The notes: generated by a model from the letters alone, not told the origin. A stretch of DNA of 42,712 nucleotides from Flavobacterium sp. UBA4098 (GCA_002382495.1 DFXW01000030.1:1-42712), one strand, 5' to 3'. Positions 17,054 to 25,187 are shown, counted from the first letter of the stretch. Numbers and translations are program-made.

Positions 17054-17385
17054 TGCATATTAATTTATCACCAGACAAAAGGTATTACAGCATTGGCGAA
17101 GTAGCCAAAGCATTTGACGTAAATGCTTCGCTTATTCGTTTTTGGGATAGCGAATTTGACATTTTAAAACCCAAGAAAAATGCCAAAGGCAATCGAATGT
17201 TTACACCCGAAGACGTCAAAAATCTCCAACTCATTTATCATTTGGTAAAAGAAAGAGGCTTCACTTTGGAAGGTGCCAGAACGCATTTAAAAGAAGGGCA
17301 AAAGAAAACCTTAGACAAATTTGATATCATTACTAAATTAGAAGGAATTAAATCCGAATTATCTGCTATCAAAAATAATCTTTAA
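17053..17385 (+). CDS. MerR-like transcriptional regulator
   Basis: A 110-residue protein with a winged-helix MerR-type DNA-binding domain at the N-terminus: RYYSIGEVAKAFDVNASLIRFWDSEFDILKPKKNAKGNRMFTPEDV is read in segments, with the helix-turn-helix at about residues 12-32 and the wing at 39-48. A short coiled-coil follows (residues 85-108) for dimerisation. There is no effector domain and no Cys cluster, so metal sensing is unlikely. It is coupled by a 1-bp overlap to the M23 peptidase gene, an arrangement seen in many Flavobacteria. The target is unknown. Confidence 0.88.
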   Translation: MHINLSPDKRYYSIGEVAKAFDVNASLIRFWDSEFDILKPKKNAKGNRMFTPEDVKNLQLIYHLVKERGFTLEGARTHLKEGQKKTLDKFDIITKLEGIKSELSAIKNNL

Positions 17386-17387
17386 AC

Positions 17388-17666
17388 ATGGAAAACAAAC
17401 AGATTTTAACTATCAGTTTACTCTTATCTATATTGATTGTAATCGTAGGAGCATTTCTAAAAATAATGCACTACCCGTTCTCAGAAATGGTAATATTTAT
17501 AGGATTTATTTCAACCTTTGTTTTTTGGTATATTGCTATCCCTGAAATAAAATCTTCAACTAAAATTAGTGGTTCTGAAAAATTTATGTGGATCTTCGGA
17601 TTAATTTTCATTAGCAGTTTTACAAGTTTGGTATACCTTTTGTCAGCCAGAAAAAGAATTATTTAA
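17388..17666 (+). CDS. Small three-helix membrane protein, GldL-like N-terminus
   Basis: A 92-residue protein with three hydrophobic segments, about residues 6-26, 33-50 and 67-86. The pattern GAFLKIMHYPFSEMVIFIGFISTFVFW resembles the two-helix region of GldL-type gliding proteins and related small Bacteroidetes membrane proteins, but the long cytoplasmic tail of GldL is absent. It starts 2 bp after the MerR-like gene and precedes lemA. Function is not known; the resemblance is only by eye. Confidence 0.65.
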   Translation: MENKQILTISLLLSILIVIVGAFLKIMHYPFSEMVIFIGFISTFVFWYIAIPEIKSSTKISGSEKFMWIFGLIFISSFTSLVYLLSARKRII

Positions 17667-17714
17667 AAATCAATTATAAAACAAATAAACAATCAACCTT
17701 AAATTTAATTAAAC

Positions 17715-18308
17715 ATGGACTTTAAAAAATTCTTACCTTGGATTATAGCAGCTGTAGTAGTATTTGGAATCTACGGTTGGGTTAAAGGAATCAACAACAC
17801 GGCAGTAACTTACGAACAAGACATCAATGAGTCTTGGGGTAACGTACAAACAGCGTATCAAAGACGAAATGACTTGATTGGCAACTTGGTAAACACAGTG
17901 AAAGGAGCCGCTGATTTTGAGAAAAGCACGTTAACTGCGGTAATATCAGCTAGAGCCAAAGCAACTTCTGTAACTGTTGACCCAACGAATGTGAGCCCTG
18001 CACAATTAGCAGCCTTCAACTCGGCACAAAGCGGTGTAAGTAGCTCTTTATCTAAATTATTAGTATCAGTTGAAAAATACCCTGACTTGAAAGCCAACGA
18101 AAACTTCTTAAAATTACAAGACGAATTGGCAAGTACTGAAAACCAAATTTTAACCGCTAGAACACGTTTCAACGAAGCAGTTAAACCGTACAACACCCAC
18201 ATCAAAACCTTCCCTAATTCTATTTTTGCACGAATGTTTGGGTTTAAAGAAAAACCATATTTTGAAGCAGCTGTTGGAGCTGACAAACCTGTAGAAGTAA
18301 AATTCTAA
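17715..18308 (+). CDS. LemA family protein
   Basis: A 197-residue protein with one N-terminal transmembrane helix (about 8-24) and a helical-bundle domain typical of LemA: QDINESWGNVQTAYQRRNDLIGNLVNTVKG, LQDELASTENQILTARTRFNEAVKPYNTHIKTFPNSIFARMFGFKEKPYFEA, seen here in sections at residues 35-64 and 128-185. The short extracytoplasmic N-terminus and large soluble domain match the family. LemA often pairs with TPM-domain genes, as here, but its function is not established. The next gene starts 19 bp later. Confidence 0.92.
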   Translation: MDFKKFLPWIIAAVVVFGIYGWVKGINNTAVTYEQDINESWGNVQTAYQRRNDLIGNLVNTVKGAADFEKSTLTAVISARAKATSVTVDPTNVSPAQLAAFNSAQSGVSSSLSKLLVSVEKYPDLKANENFLKLQDELASTENQILTARTRFNEAVKPYNTHIKTFPNSIFARMFGFKEKPYFEAAVGADKPVEVKF

Positions 18309-18327
18309 TTCAAAACAAAACCGACTC

Positions 18328-18765
18328 ATGCAACCAGACACTATTTTTTTAAGCAAAGAAGACGAAAACGAAATTGTAGCCGCTATTCAATTGGCTGAAA
18401 AAAATACGTCAGGTGAAATACGAGTTCACATAGAACAAACGACTTCCAAAGTTCCTTTTGACAGGGCTTTGGAAGTTTTTTATGAATTAAAAATGAATGA
18501 AACGCAATTGCAAAATGGCGTTTTGATTTATTTAGCTAGTGCCGACAAACAATTTGTCATCTGTGGAGACAAAGGAATCAATGAAGTGGTAGCTACTGAT
18601 TTTTGGGACAGTACCAAAGAAATTATGGCGGCTCAATTCAAACAAGGTAACTTCAAACAAGGATTAATAGACGGAATTACCCAAGCTGGAGAGCAGCTAA
18701 AAACCTATTTTCCTTGGCAAGCTGATGACACAAACGAATTATCAAACGAAATCTCAAAAGGATAA
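18328..18765 (+). CDS. TPM-domain protein without signal peptide
   Basis: A 145-residue protein dominated by a TPM (TLP18.3/Psb32/MOLO-1) domain: AIQLAEKNTSGEIRVHIEQ, NGVLIYLASADKQFVICGDKGINEVV, and a C-terminal amphipathic helix (LIDGITQAGEQLKTYFP). No signal peptide or membrane anchor is seen, unlike its downstream partner, so it may act in the cytoplasm or at the inner face. The stop overlaps the start of the next TPM gene by one base. The lemA-TPM-TPM order is common in Bacteroidetes. Confidence 0.88.
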   Translation: MQPDTIFLSKEDENEIVAAIQLAEKNTSGEIRVHIEQTTSKVPFDRALEVFYELKMNETQLQNGVLIYLASADKQFVICGDKGINEVVATDFWDSTKEIMAAQFKQGNFKQGLIDGITQAGEQLKTYFPWQADDTNELSNEISKG

Positions 18766-19565
18766 TGAAAGCACTTTTACCTACTCCTACTTTTATTCAA
18801 TTATTCGTTTGTTTATTATTTACACAAATTGGATTGGCACAATATACCATTCCAGAAAAACCGGCAAGTCAAACTTCGGTGTACGACTATGCTAAAGTAC
18901 TTAGCGAAACCGAGAAAGCCCAACTGGAAGAAAAACTAGTACGCTATTCGGATTCTACCTCAACACAAATTGTCATTGTTACCATTGAAAGTTTGAAAGG
19001 TGAAGATGTAAGTCAACTAGCCACCAACTGGGCACAAACCTGGGGAATTGGTCAAGCCAAAGAAGACAATGGTGTCATTATTTTATTGGCGAAAGCCGAA
19101 AAGAAAATCGCCATCCATCCGGGTTATGGTTTGGAAGATCGATTGACCGCAGGAACGGGTGGAGAAATCATTCGAAATATTATTATTCCGGAATTCAAAG
19201 CGGGAAGTTATTTTAATGGTTTGGACAAAGGAACCACGGCTATCATTGATGTTTTCAAAGGTAAATACAAAGCAACACGAAAACAAAATAAAGGAGAGAA
19301 ATTTCCAATTCTTCCTTTTATAGTGATTATCGTTATTGTCTTAATTCTTTTTTCAAGAAATAAAAAAGGGGGCGGCAATTCAGGTGGATCAGGTGGTTTT
19401 GGCGGAGGCCCAAGCATTTTAGATATTCTGGTTTTAAGCAGTCTTGCTAGCGGTAACCGAGGTGGTTTCGGAGGTTCGTCAGGTGGTGGATTTAGCGGAG
19501 GTGGCTTCGGAGGCGGTTTTGGCGGAGGAGGATTCTCTGGAGGAGGATCCAGCGGAAGTTGGTAA
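18765..19565 (+). CDS. TPM-domain protein with signal peptide and Gly-rich tail
   Basis: A 266-residue protein: signal peptide 1-25 (ending GLAQ), a TPM domain at about 30-170 (VYDYAKVLSETEKAQLEEKL, STQIVIVTIESLKGEDV, DNGVIILLAKAEKKIAIHPGYGLE), a transmembrane helix at 181-197 (ILPFIVIIVIVLILF), then a long Gly/Ser-rich tail ending GGGSSGSW. This is the standard domain order of the exported YgcG-type TPM proteins. A role in envelope protein quality control is inferred from the family; no enzyme activity is established. It ends the three-gene run at a strong terminator. Confidence 0.92.
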   Translation: MKALLPTPTFIQLFVCLLFTQIGLAQYTIPEKPASQTSVYDYAKVLSETEKAQLEEKLVRYSDSTSTQIVIVTIESLKGEDVSQLATNWAQTWGIGQAKEDNGVIILLAKAEKKIAIHPGYGLEDRLTAGTGGEIIRNIIIPEFKAGSYFNGLDKGTTAIIDVFKGKYKATRKQNKGEKFPILPFIVIIVIVLILFSRNKKGGGNSGGSGGFGGGPSILDILVLSSLASGNRGGFGGSSGGGFSGGGFGGGFGGGGFSGGGSSGSW

Positions 19566-19580
19566 ACTCAAATAATAAAT

Positions 19581-19620
19581 AAAACAAAAAGCGTTACTTT
19601 AGAGTAGCGCTTTTTGTTTT
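19581..19620. terminator. Bidirectional intrinsic terminator
   Basis: An 18-bp stem with one G-T wobble and a 4-nt loop (19599-19602) is flanked by A-rich and T-rich tracts. It separates the TPM gene from the convergent SDR gene, whose stop lies 1 bp away. Confidence 0.9.
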
Positions 19621-19621
19621 A

Positions 19622-20410
19622 TTATCGAACTTTGCTTTTCAATACCACTTTATGCAAATACTTGGGTAAAAATCGTTTTAAATAGATCCCTAACACTTCT
19701 TTCTTCCCAATATACACCTCAAATTTCTTTTGTTCCATAGCTCGAACCATTTTGGGAATGAAATCAGAAACTAACATTCCATTAGCAGTGGTTTCACTAT
19801 TTTTAACTTGCGGACTTCCATCAGCGGTTAAGGCATTAATAGCAACGTTAGTTTGAACAAATCCGGGACAGACTAAAGTGACAGCCACACCGTCTTTTTC
19901 ATGTTCCATTCGCATCACATCAAAATACCCATGCAACGCGTGCTTGGCTGCGCAATATCCGGATCGATAGGGTGAACCGAATTTCCCCATTAAACTAGTC
20001 ACTGTTACATAATGGCCGGATTGATTTTTAATAAAATGTGGCAAAAGCGCTTTGGTTAACGCAATTGTTCCAAAGTAATCCACATCCATTATTTTTTTGT
20101 CAACAGCAAAATCCGTTTCAGCTATCAATGAACGCTGACTAATTCCGCCATTATTGACCAGAACATCTACTTTCCCATAAAACGAAATGGCTTTAGCCAC
20201 TATAGCTGGAGTAGTATCAAAATCCAATAAATCAAAAGGCAATACTTCAATCAAAGCAGAAGGATAATTGGTCTTGATAGCCTGCAATGCCGCTTCATTT
20301 CGAGCCGATATAATTAACCTGCTATTTTTTGCAACTAAGGCATGTGCTAACGCCTCTCCTATTCCGCTGGAAGCTCCGGTGATCCAAATGACTTTATTTT
20401 GTAAACTCAT
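19622..20410 (-). CDS. Short-chain dehydrogenase/reductase (SDR)
   Basis: A 262-residue classical SDR from ATG 20410; the frame extends 31 codons further upstream, but homologous proteins normally begin just before the VIWITGASSGIG nucleotide-binding motif. Other marks are NNGGIS, the catalytic Ser in TVTSLMG and YxxxK in YCAAKHA (Tyr-Lys). The C-terminus is basic (KSKVR). It probably uses NAD(P)H on an unknown carbonyl substrate. The related DHRS7-like family of membrane-associated reductases is possible. It is monocistronic. Confidence 0.9.
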   Translation of the reverse strand: MSLQNKVIWITGASSGIGEALAHALVAKNSRLIISARNEAALQAIKTNYPSALIEVLPFDLLDFDTTPAIVAKAISFYGKVDVLVNNGGISQRSLIAETDFAVDKKIMDVDYFGTIALTKALLPHFIKNQSGHYVTVTSLMGKFGSPYRSGYCAAKHALHGYFDVMRMEHEKDGVAVTLVCPGFVQTNVAINALTADGSPQVKNSETTANGMLVSDFIPKMVRAMEQKKFEVYIGKKEVLGIYLKRFLPKYLHKVVLKSKVR

Positions 20411-20536
20411 GCTATAATTTTTATAAAAATAAGAATTAATAATTAATTTGTTTCTATGGGTAGTTCTGAAATAGGTAAACCGAATATTTAAGTTATAAAG
20501 CAAGTGTTTAATCCTAAAATCTATTTCAACAAAATT

Positions 20537-20567
20537 AAAAAGCTAGGTATAAATGACCTAGCTTTTT
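20537..20567. terminator. Intrinsic terminator of der
   Basis: Perfect 12-bp arms (AAAAAGCTAGGT type, 20537-20548 and 20556-20567) and a 7-nt loop lie directly downstream of the der stop, with A- and T-rich ends. Confidence 0.85.
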
Positions 20568-20570
20568 GTA

Positions 20571-21881
20571 TTATTTCTCTCTGATATAAATATCGATAGG
20601 CACTCCGGAGAAGTCCCATTTTTCTCTGATTTTGTTTTCCAAATACCTTTTGTACGGTTCTTTTACATATTGTGGTAAGTTAGCAAAGAACACAAATTGA
20701 GGCGTTTGCGTAGGCAATTGCATGCAATATTTAATTTTCACATACTTCCCTTTAGTCGCTGGCGGCGGATATGCCTCCACTACTTTCAACATGAATTCGT
20801 TGAATTTAGAAGTTGGAATACGTTGTTGTCTATTTTCATACACCTGAACTGTTGCTTCTAAAGCTTTTAACAAACGTTGTTTAGTCAAAGCCGAAACAAA
20901 AAGAATTGGCACATCGGTAAACGGCATTAATTCTTTTCTGATTTTTTCTTCGTAATCGCGGGTTGACATGGTGTCTTTTTCAACCAAGTCCCATTTATTT
21001 ACCAAAATCACCACTCCTTTTCGGTTTTTTTCAGCTAGCCAAAAAATACTTTGGTCTTGTCCTTCAAATCCGCGGGTAGCATCGATAATCAAGATACATA
21101 CATCGGCATGTTCAATCGCTCGTACCGAACGCATTACCGAATAAAATTCCAGATCTTCTTTTACCTTAGCTTTACGACGGATTCCGGCCGTATCCACTAA
21201 GTTAAATTCAAATCCAAAACGGTCAAATTTAGTATCAATTGCATCACGTGTCGTTCCTGCAATATCAGTAACAATATATCGATCTTGTCCAATCAAAGCA
21301 TTGATAAAACTGGATTTTCCTGCATTAGGACGACCTACTACTGCAAAACGAGGCAAAACTACTTCTTCTCCTGTTGGTTCGGGTTTAATTGGGAACGCAT
21401 CAATTAAGGCATCCAATAAATCGCCTGTCCCACTTCCTGAAATACTAGCAAAAGTATAATAGTCACCTAAACCTAGGTTGTAAAATTCAATCGCATCTTT
21501 TTCACGCATCGCATTGTCTACCTTGTTTACGGCAAGCAATACAGGCTTAGTTACTTTTCGAAGTAATTTGGCTACCGCATCGTCCATTGGGGTAATTCCT
21601 TCTTCGACATCTACCACAAAAATGATTACATCGGCTTCATCTATAGCTAATTCAACTTGTTTGCGAATTTCACCTTCAAAAATATCATCGGAACCACGTA
21701 CATAACCACCGGTATCAATAACTGAAAACTCTTTTCCATTCCATTCACTTTTTCCATAATTTCGGTCACGGGTTACCCCTGAAACTGAATCTACGATAGC
21801 TTCTCTTCTTTGGATTAATCGATTAAAAAGAGTCGATTTTCCTACGTTAGGTCTTCCTACTATGGCTACTATGTTGTTCAT
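20571..21881 (-). CDS. der: Ribosome biogenesis GTPase Der
   Basis: A 436-residue protein with two tandem GTPase domains and a C-terminal KH-like domain, the unique Der/EngA layout. Walker A motifs are GRPNVGKS (8-15) and GRPNAGKS (about 182-189); the matching switch motifs are DTGG and DTAG, and the guanine-specificity motifs are NKVD and NKWD. It assists 50S subunit maturation. A TACCTTTGCA box 20-30 bp upstream is the likely promoter. The neighbouring era gene is a second ribosome-assembly GTPase. Confidence 0.98.
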   Translation of the reverse strand: MNNIVAIVGRPNVGKSTLFNRLIQRREAIVDSVSGVTRDRNYGKSEWNGKEFSVIDTGGYVRGSDDIFEGEIRKQVELAIDEADVIIFVVDVEEGITPMDDAVAKLLRKVTKPVLLAVNKVDNAMREKDAIEFYNLGLGDYYTFASISGSGTGDLLDALIDAFPIKPEPTGEEVVLPRFAVVGRPNAGKSSFINALIGQDRYIVTDIAGTTRDAIDTKFDRFGFEFNLVDTAGIRRKAKVKEDLEFYSVMRSVRAIEHADVCILIIDATRGFEGQDQSIFWLAEKNRKGVVILVNKWDLVEKDTMSTRDYEEKIRKELMPFTDVPILFVSALTKQRLLKALEATVQVYENRQQRIPTSKFNEFMLKVVEAYPPPATKGKYVKIKYCMQLPTQTPQFVFFANLPQYVKEPYKRYLENKIREKWDFSGVPIDIYIREK

Positions 21882-21900
21882 AATCTAATTTCAAATATTT

Positions 21901-21910
21901 TGCAAAGGTA
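21901..21910 (-). promoter_or_regulatory. -7 promoter box TACCTTTGCA for der
   Basis: Read leftward, it matches TAnnTTTG and lies 20 bp before the der ATG at 21881. Confidence 0.55.
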
Positions 21911-21959
21911 CACTATTATTTTGTAAGCTACTACAGTGGTGCGTGAAGGATAGGAGTAA

Positions 21960-22018
21960 AAATCCTTTGTTGCCCCCTCTTGGGCAACAAAGATTGCAAC
22001 GGATAGCCTGACCCTTGT
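21960..22018. repeat. Intergenic structured repeat-like element between era and der
   Basis: The element contains a perfect 11-bp stem (CTTTGTTGCCC and its complement, 21965-21992, 6-nt loop). A short stem TGACC/GGTCA follows, near 22010-22023, and a weaker GGAT/ATCC pair lies upstream near 21950-21965. No T-run follows the main stem. It resembles multicopy intergenic elements I recall from Flavobacterium genomes, but no second copy is in this window. Confidence 0.45.
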
Positions 22019-22033
22019 GGTCACGCCAAAAAA

Positions 22034-22915
22034 TTAGTTGTTGTAGCCAAAACGTTTTAGCATATTGGCATTGCTACGCCAATTTTTATTGACTTTGACA
22101 TACAATTCAATGTGAATTTGTTTGCCAAAGAATTTTTCTAAATCGGCACGCGAGTCCATTCCTACTTTTTTCAAAGCAGCGCCTTTGTGACCAATGATAA
22201 TTCCTTTTTGGGTATCGCGTTCCACCATAATTAGGGAACGAATGCGAATAATATTCTCGTCTTCAAAGAATTCTTCGGTTACGATTTCAACCGCATACGG
22301 AATTTCTTTGCTGTAGTTCAACAAGATTTTTTCACGGATGGTTTCGTTTACAAAGAAACGTTCCGGTTTGTCCGTCAATTGGTCTTTAGGATAATAGGCT
22401 GGCGATTCAGGCAGTAATTCGATAATGCGACCAAAAACCTCAGGCACATTAAAATTTTGCAAAGCGGAAATTGGGAAAATTTCGGCATTCGGCACTTTTG
22501 CTGTCCAAAAAGCCACTTGCTCTTCCAATTGTTCTTGATTCGAATTATCGATTTTATTCAACAACAATAATACTGGAATTTTGGCGTGTATAATTTTATT
22601 AAAAAAGGCATCGTCTTTTAATTCTTGTTCGCCAATTTCGACCATATAAATCAAAATATCCGCGTCTTCAAAAGCCGACTTCACAAAGTTCATCATCGAT
22701 TCCTGCATTTCATAGGCCGGCTTGATGATTCCAGGCGTGTCTGACAAAACCAATTGAAAATCTTCTCCATTCACAATTCCCAAAATTCTATGACGAGTGG
22801 TTTGTGCTTTAGAAGTAATTATGGACAACCTTTCGCCTACGAAAGCATTCATTAAGGTTGATTTTCCTACGTTTGGATTTCCTATGATGTTTACAAAACC
22901 TGCTTTGTGTGCCAT
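22034..22915 (-). CDS. era: GTPase Era
   Basis: A 293-residue protein with one GTPase domain (Walker A GNPNVGKST at residues 12-20, DTPG, NKID) and a C-terminal KH domain (VERDTQKGIIIGHKGAALKKVG, about 228-250). It binds 16S rRNA near its 3' end and takes part in 30S assembly. The length is typical. Its own TACCTTTGCA promoter lies 18-28 bp upstream, so it is transcribed separately from or in addition to der. Confidence 0.98.
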   Translation of the reverse strand: MAHKAGFVNIIGNPNVGKSTLMNAFVGERLSIITSKAQTTRHRILGIVNGEDFQLVLSDTPGIIKPAYEMQESMMNFVKSAFEDADILIYMVEIGEQELKDDAFFNKIIHAKIPVLLLLNKIDNSNQEQLEEQVAFWTAKVPNAEIFPISALQNFNVPEVFGRIIELLPESPAYYPKDQLTDKPERFFVNETIREKILLNYSKEIPYAVEIVTEEFFEDENIIRIRSLIMVERDTQKGIIIGHKGAALKKVGMDSRADLEKFFGKQIHIELYVKVNKNWRSNANMLKRFGYNN

Positions 22916-22933
22916 TTACTGCGTTTTAATTTT

Positions 22934-22943
22934 TGCAAAGGTA
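22934..22943 (-). promoter_or_regulatory. -7 promoter box TACCTTTGCA for era
   Basis: Read leftward, it matches TAnnTTTG and ends 18 bp before the era ATG. Confidence 0.55.
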
Positions 22944-22990
22944 GTTATATCAAGCTAATAGAAGAAATAAAAGATTTTTAATTTTTTTTG

Positions 22991-23020
22991 TTGCAATAGT
23001 CAAATTTGGTTGTATATTTG
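22991..23020 (+). promoter_or_regulatory. Promoter of the initiator tRNA gene
   Basis: TTG at 22991-22993 and TATATTTG at 23013-23020 are 19 bp apart, which fits the Bacteroidetes -33/-7 arrangement. The tRNA begins 13 bp later. Confidence 0.6.
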
Positions 23021-23032
23021 CACTCGAAACAT

Positions 23033-23105
23033 CGCGGGATAGAGCAGTAGGCAGCTCGTCGGGCTCATAACCCGAAGGTCACAGGTTCGAGTCCTGTTCC
23101 CGCTA
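23033..23105 (+). tRNA. Initiator tRNA-Met (CAT)
   Basis: The 73-nt cloverleaf has an acceptor stem that pairs from position 2 and leaves the first base unpaired, an initiator hallmark. The anticodon CAT sits in a stem with three G-C pairs (GGG and CCC), the second initiator hallmark. The T-loop GTTCGAGTC is intact. CCA is not encoded. From 23044 to the end it is identical to the copy at 31845-31907, so most of the gene has been supplied by the inserted element. Confidence 0.95.
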
Positions 23106-23106
23106 C
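23044..23106 (+). repeat. attL: 63-bp direct repeat within the tRNA
   Basis: The 63-nt segment from GCAGTAGGC to CCCGCTAC is identical to 31845-31907. On the left it is fused to the tRNA 5' end and gives an intact gene. Confidence 0.92.
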
Positions 23107-23111
23107 TAAGG

Positions 23112-23139
23112 AAGCCATTCAGAAATGAGTGGCTTTTTT
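23112..23139 (+). terminator. Element-borne terminator of the tRNA gene
   Basis: A 10-bp stem with one wobble (AAGCCATTCA and TGAGTGGCTT) carries a GAAA loop and is followed by T5. It lies just inside the element and replaces the native terminator now found at 31918-31949. Confidence 0.8.
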
Positions 23140-23547
23140 ATGCAATAAACTCAGTGATAGAAGGTTGTAACAACCTATCAATAAGTAGATAACTATTTCC
23201 TTTGATTGACTTATTAATCAAATACTGACAAAGTTAGAGTACTAATATACAAATACTGACAGTAAAACTGACAGTAAATCGTATAAAAAAAGCCAAAAAA
23301 AACTAATGATTTTTCCAAAATACTGACCCCACCCTGTTAGAAAATTCTGTTTTTCTTTTTGACTACCTAATTGAAAAATGGGGGTGTAATGTTAAGCCTA
23401 ATTATAACTAATTCAAACTTAATCCCATATAAATTAGTCGGCGTTATTTATCAAAACACGCAGGACTATTCAGTTAATTGTATAACTTAAGAGGACAACA
23501 ATTTAAATATTGTTATGGATGAAAATTTATATGCGCCTTTACCTTAT
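23140..23547. other. Left-end non-coding region of the element
   Basis: No convincing gene. It holds a 15-bp palindrome AGGTTGT-A-ACAACCT (23162-23176), four AATACTGACAG-like repeats (23221-23328), and AT-rich DNA up to the stop of the XRE gene. Confidence 0.6.
23221..23328. repeat. Left arm-type repeats AATACTGACAG
   Basis: Copies lie at 23221 (AATACTGACA), 23252 (AATACTGACAG), 23267 (ACTGACAG) and 23319 (AATACTGACC), all in one orientation. The inverse sequence occurs twice at the other element end, at 31782 and 31796. This matches the arm-site layout of lambda-type integrases. Confidence 0.6.
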
Positions 23548-23811
23548 TTATTTTTTGGGTAAATCAAAATTGAACAAATAACTCGGTTTTATTTCTAAAG
23601 TTCTGATGATTTTAAACAATGTGCTGATAGTGGGATTTGTTTTTAAGGTTTCAATTCTTGCAATTTGAGAAAGTGTTAATTCAGAACGATAAGCTAATTC
23701 TTCTTGGCTAATACCTTTTTCCAATCGGATTTCTTTTAGGCGCTTAGACAATAACCTTAATCCTTCTTCATCAAAAGTGTGTATTCTTGGTAAGATATCA
23801 TTCTTTTTCAT
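23548..23811 (-). CDS. XRE-family helix-turn-helix regulator
   Basis: An 87-residue protein with a Cro/CI-type helix-turn-helix: LSKRLKEIRLEKGISQEELAYRSELTLSQIARIETLKTNPTISTLFKIIRTL is covered in sections at about residues 20-72, including the recognition helix LTLSQIARIE. There is no extra sensory domain. A 22-bp palindrome sits between this gene and the divergent secreted-protein gene, the usual site for autoregulation. Within the element it is the only dedicated regulator visible and may hold the element in its quiescent state. Confidence 0.9.
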   Translation of the reverse strand: MKKNDILPRIHTFDEEGLRLLSKRLKEIRLEKGISQEELAYRSELTLSQIARIETLKTNPTISTLFKIIRTLEIKPSYLFNFDLPKK

Positions 23812-23842
23812 CTTCCAAAATGAAGATAAATATCAGTCTTAT

Positions 23843-23864
23843 ATTATAGCATATTTGCTATAAT
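23843..23864. promoter_or_regulatory. Palindromic operator between the XRE gene and its divergent neighbour
   Basis: Perfect 9-bp arms ATTATAGCA and TGCTATAAT flank a 4-bp centre. The site lies 32 bp from the XRE start and 40 bp from the divergent start. It is a strong candidate binding site for the XRE protein. Confidence 0.65.
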
Positions 23865-23903
23865 TTGTTATTTTTGTATAGTAATCAAATATTTAAATAT
23901 CAA

Positions 23904-24290
23904 ATGAAAAAACTTTATTTCCTACTATTGTTAGCTCCATTTATTTCTTTATCCCAAACTACCTATTATAAATATGCTCCAAGAAAAGAATCAACTACTG
24001 TTATTAAAGTTGAAAATAGTAACAGCCAAAAGTCATCACAAGTAAATTATGCTAAAGTTGGTCAAGACTTTAATAATGCATTAAATAATGTTCTTGCAAA
24101 AAGAGAAGAAAATGCAAGAGCTCTAGGTTGGTCCTCTGCGGCTGAAATGGATGAGGCAAGAAGAGCAGAAAAAAGGAGAATAAGAATAGAAAAGGCTCTA
24201 GAAAAAGAAGAAAGAAAGAGAAGAAAAAGAGAAGAAAAAGAAAAAGAAAAAGCTCTTGAAAAAGATAAAAAAGAGGAATTAGGTAATTAA
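23904..24290 (+). CDS. Secreted highly charged coiled-coil protein
   Basis: A 128-residue protein from ATG 23904; an in-frame TTG at 23865 would add 13 residues and overlap the promoter area. Signal peptide 1-18 (FISLSQ). After a short polar segment the second half is almost entirely Lys/Arg/Glu/Ala (for example EKEERKRRKREEKEKEKALE), probably one long helix. No family is recognised. It is divergent from the XRE gene and therefore likely repressed by it. Its role in the element is unknown. Confidence 0.75.
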   Translation: MKKLYFLLLLAPFISLSQTTYYKYAPRKESTTVIKVENSNSQKSSQVNYAKVGQDFNNALNNVLAKREENARALGWSSAAEMDEARRAEKRRIRIEKALEKEERKRRKREEKEKEKALEKDKKEELGN

Positions 24291-24373
24291 AAAGATATTT
24301 TTCTAATTATTAGAATATAAAAAATAAAGTGGGTAAGCTGAAAACCGAACAGAGTAAGCACCAAAAAAATCAA

Positions 24374-24871
24374 ATGAAAAATATATTTCTTTTATTGACT
24401 TTACTGTTTTTAGTTTGTTCCTGTAGTAATAATAACTCAAGCTCAAGCTCAAATTCGCAATTATTTAGAGATAATTATAACAACACCTCTTGGGCAGACT
24501 CTTGGGGTGATGTTTATACATTTAAAACAGGGAAATTGTTTTATATTAATCTGAAAAATCAAGGTTCATTTTTTTATAATGTTGGAACTTATAACAATAT
24601 TAATTATGACAATTGTATCTATAAAACTGTAAATAATATATTAGTTTCTGAAGATGCAGATACCTTTTCAATTAGACAAACAACTAGTACAGGAATTGGG
24701 AGTAATTGCCCGGCTACATCGGTAATATTTACCTTTCAAGTTTTAAATCAAAATACGATCGAAGTTAAAACTAACTATGACGGTTCAATAGATTCCTACA
24801 TAATTAACAAAGTAAATAGTGTTTCTACTCAAAATGCTGTTGATGGTACATCAGCAGGTCTCCTTTGGTAG
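24374..24871 (+). CDS. Small lipoprotein, function unknown
   Basis: A 165-residue lipoprotein from ATG 24374, with lipobox FLVCSC about residue 17 and a Ser/Asn-rich linker (NNNSSSSSNS). The mature domain (NNTSWADSWGDVYTFKTGKLFYI, FTFQVLNQNTIEVKTNYDGS) reads as a small beta-sheet domain similar to lipocalin-like or META-like lipoproteins of Bacteroidetes, by eye only. Two Cys (in YDNCIYK and SNCPATS) may form a disulphide. It follows the coiled-coil gene by 83 bp on the same strand, so it may be co-regulated. Confidence 0.7.
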   Translation: MKNIFLLLTLLFLVCSCSNNNSSSSSNSQLFRDNYNNTSWADSWGDVYTFKTGKLFYINLKNQGSFFYNVGTYNNINYDNCIYKTVNNILVSEDADTFSIRQTTSTGIGSNCPATSVIFTFQVLNQNTIEVKTNYDGSIDSYIINKVNSVSTQNAVDGTSAGLLW

Positions 24872-25187
24872 TATATTATTTTAATAAAACTTTGAAATAA
24901 AAAAATAAGAGACTAATTAAATAATCGAGCAAAAAGATAAAAATTTCAGAATTTTAAAAATTAATACTCCATTATTATAAAATTGATTTTCGTTCAAGAG
25001 GCTAATGTCTTAAAGCCCTATATAGTCTAAATAATATTCATAAGTATTTAAAAACATAGTATAATTTTTTTTGTCCAAAAATAGTTCTTAGTAATTTAAA
25101 ATCAGATGATTAACACATCCTAATTTGTGTACTTTGTAAATGTAATTATTGTCGGTAATATGTAGCCTCGTGCCTTAAAGTGTGGAA
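24872..25187. other. Non-coding AT-rich stretch
   Basis: No gene or clear signal seen, apart from AT-rich DNA between the lipoprotein gene and the primase-helicase terminator. Confidence 0.5.

Noticed and set aside
17053..17385. Copper-sensing MerR (CueR-like) regulator for the MbnP/MbnH operon
   Set aside because: No metal-binding Cys at the C-terminus, and it is coupled to a peptidase gene 11 kb away.
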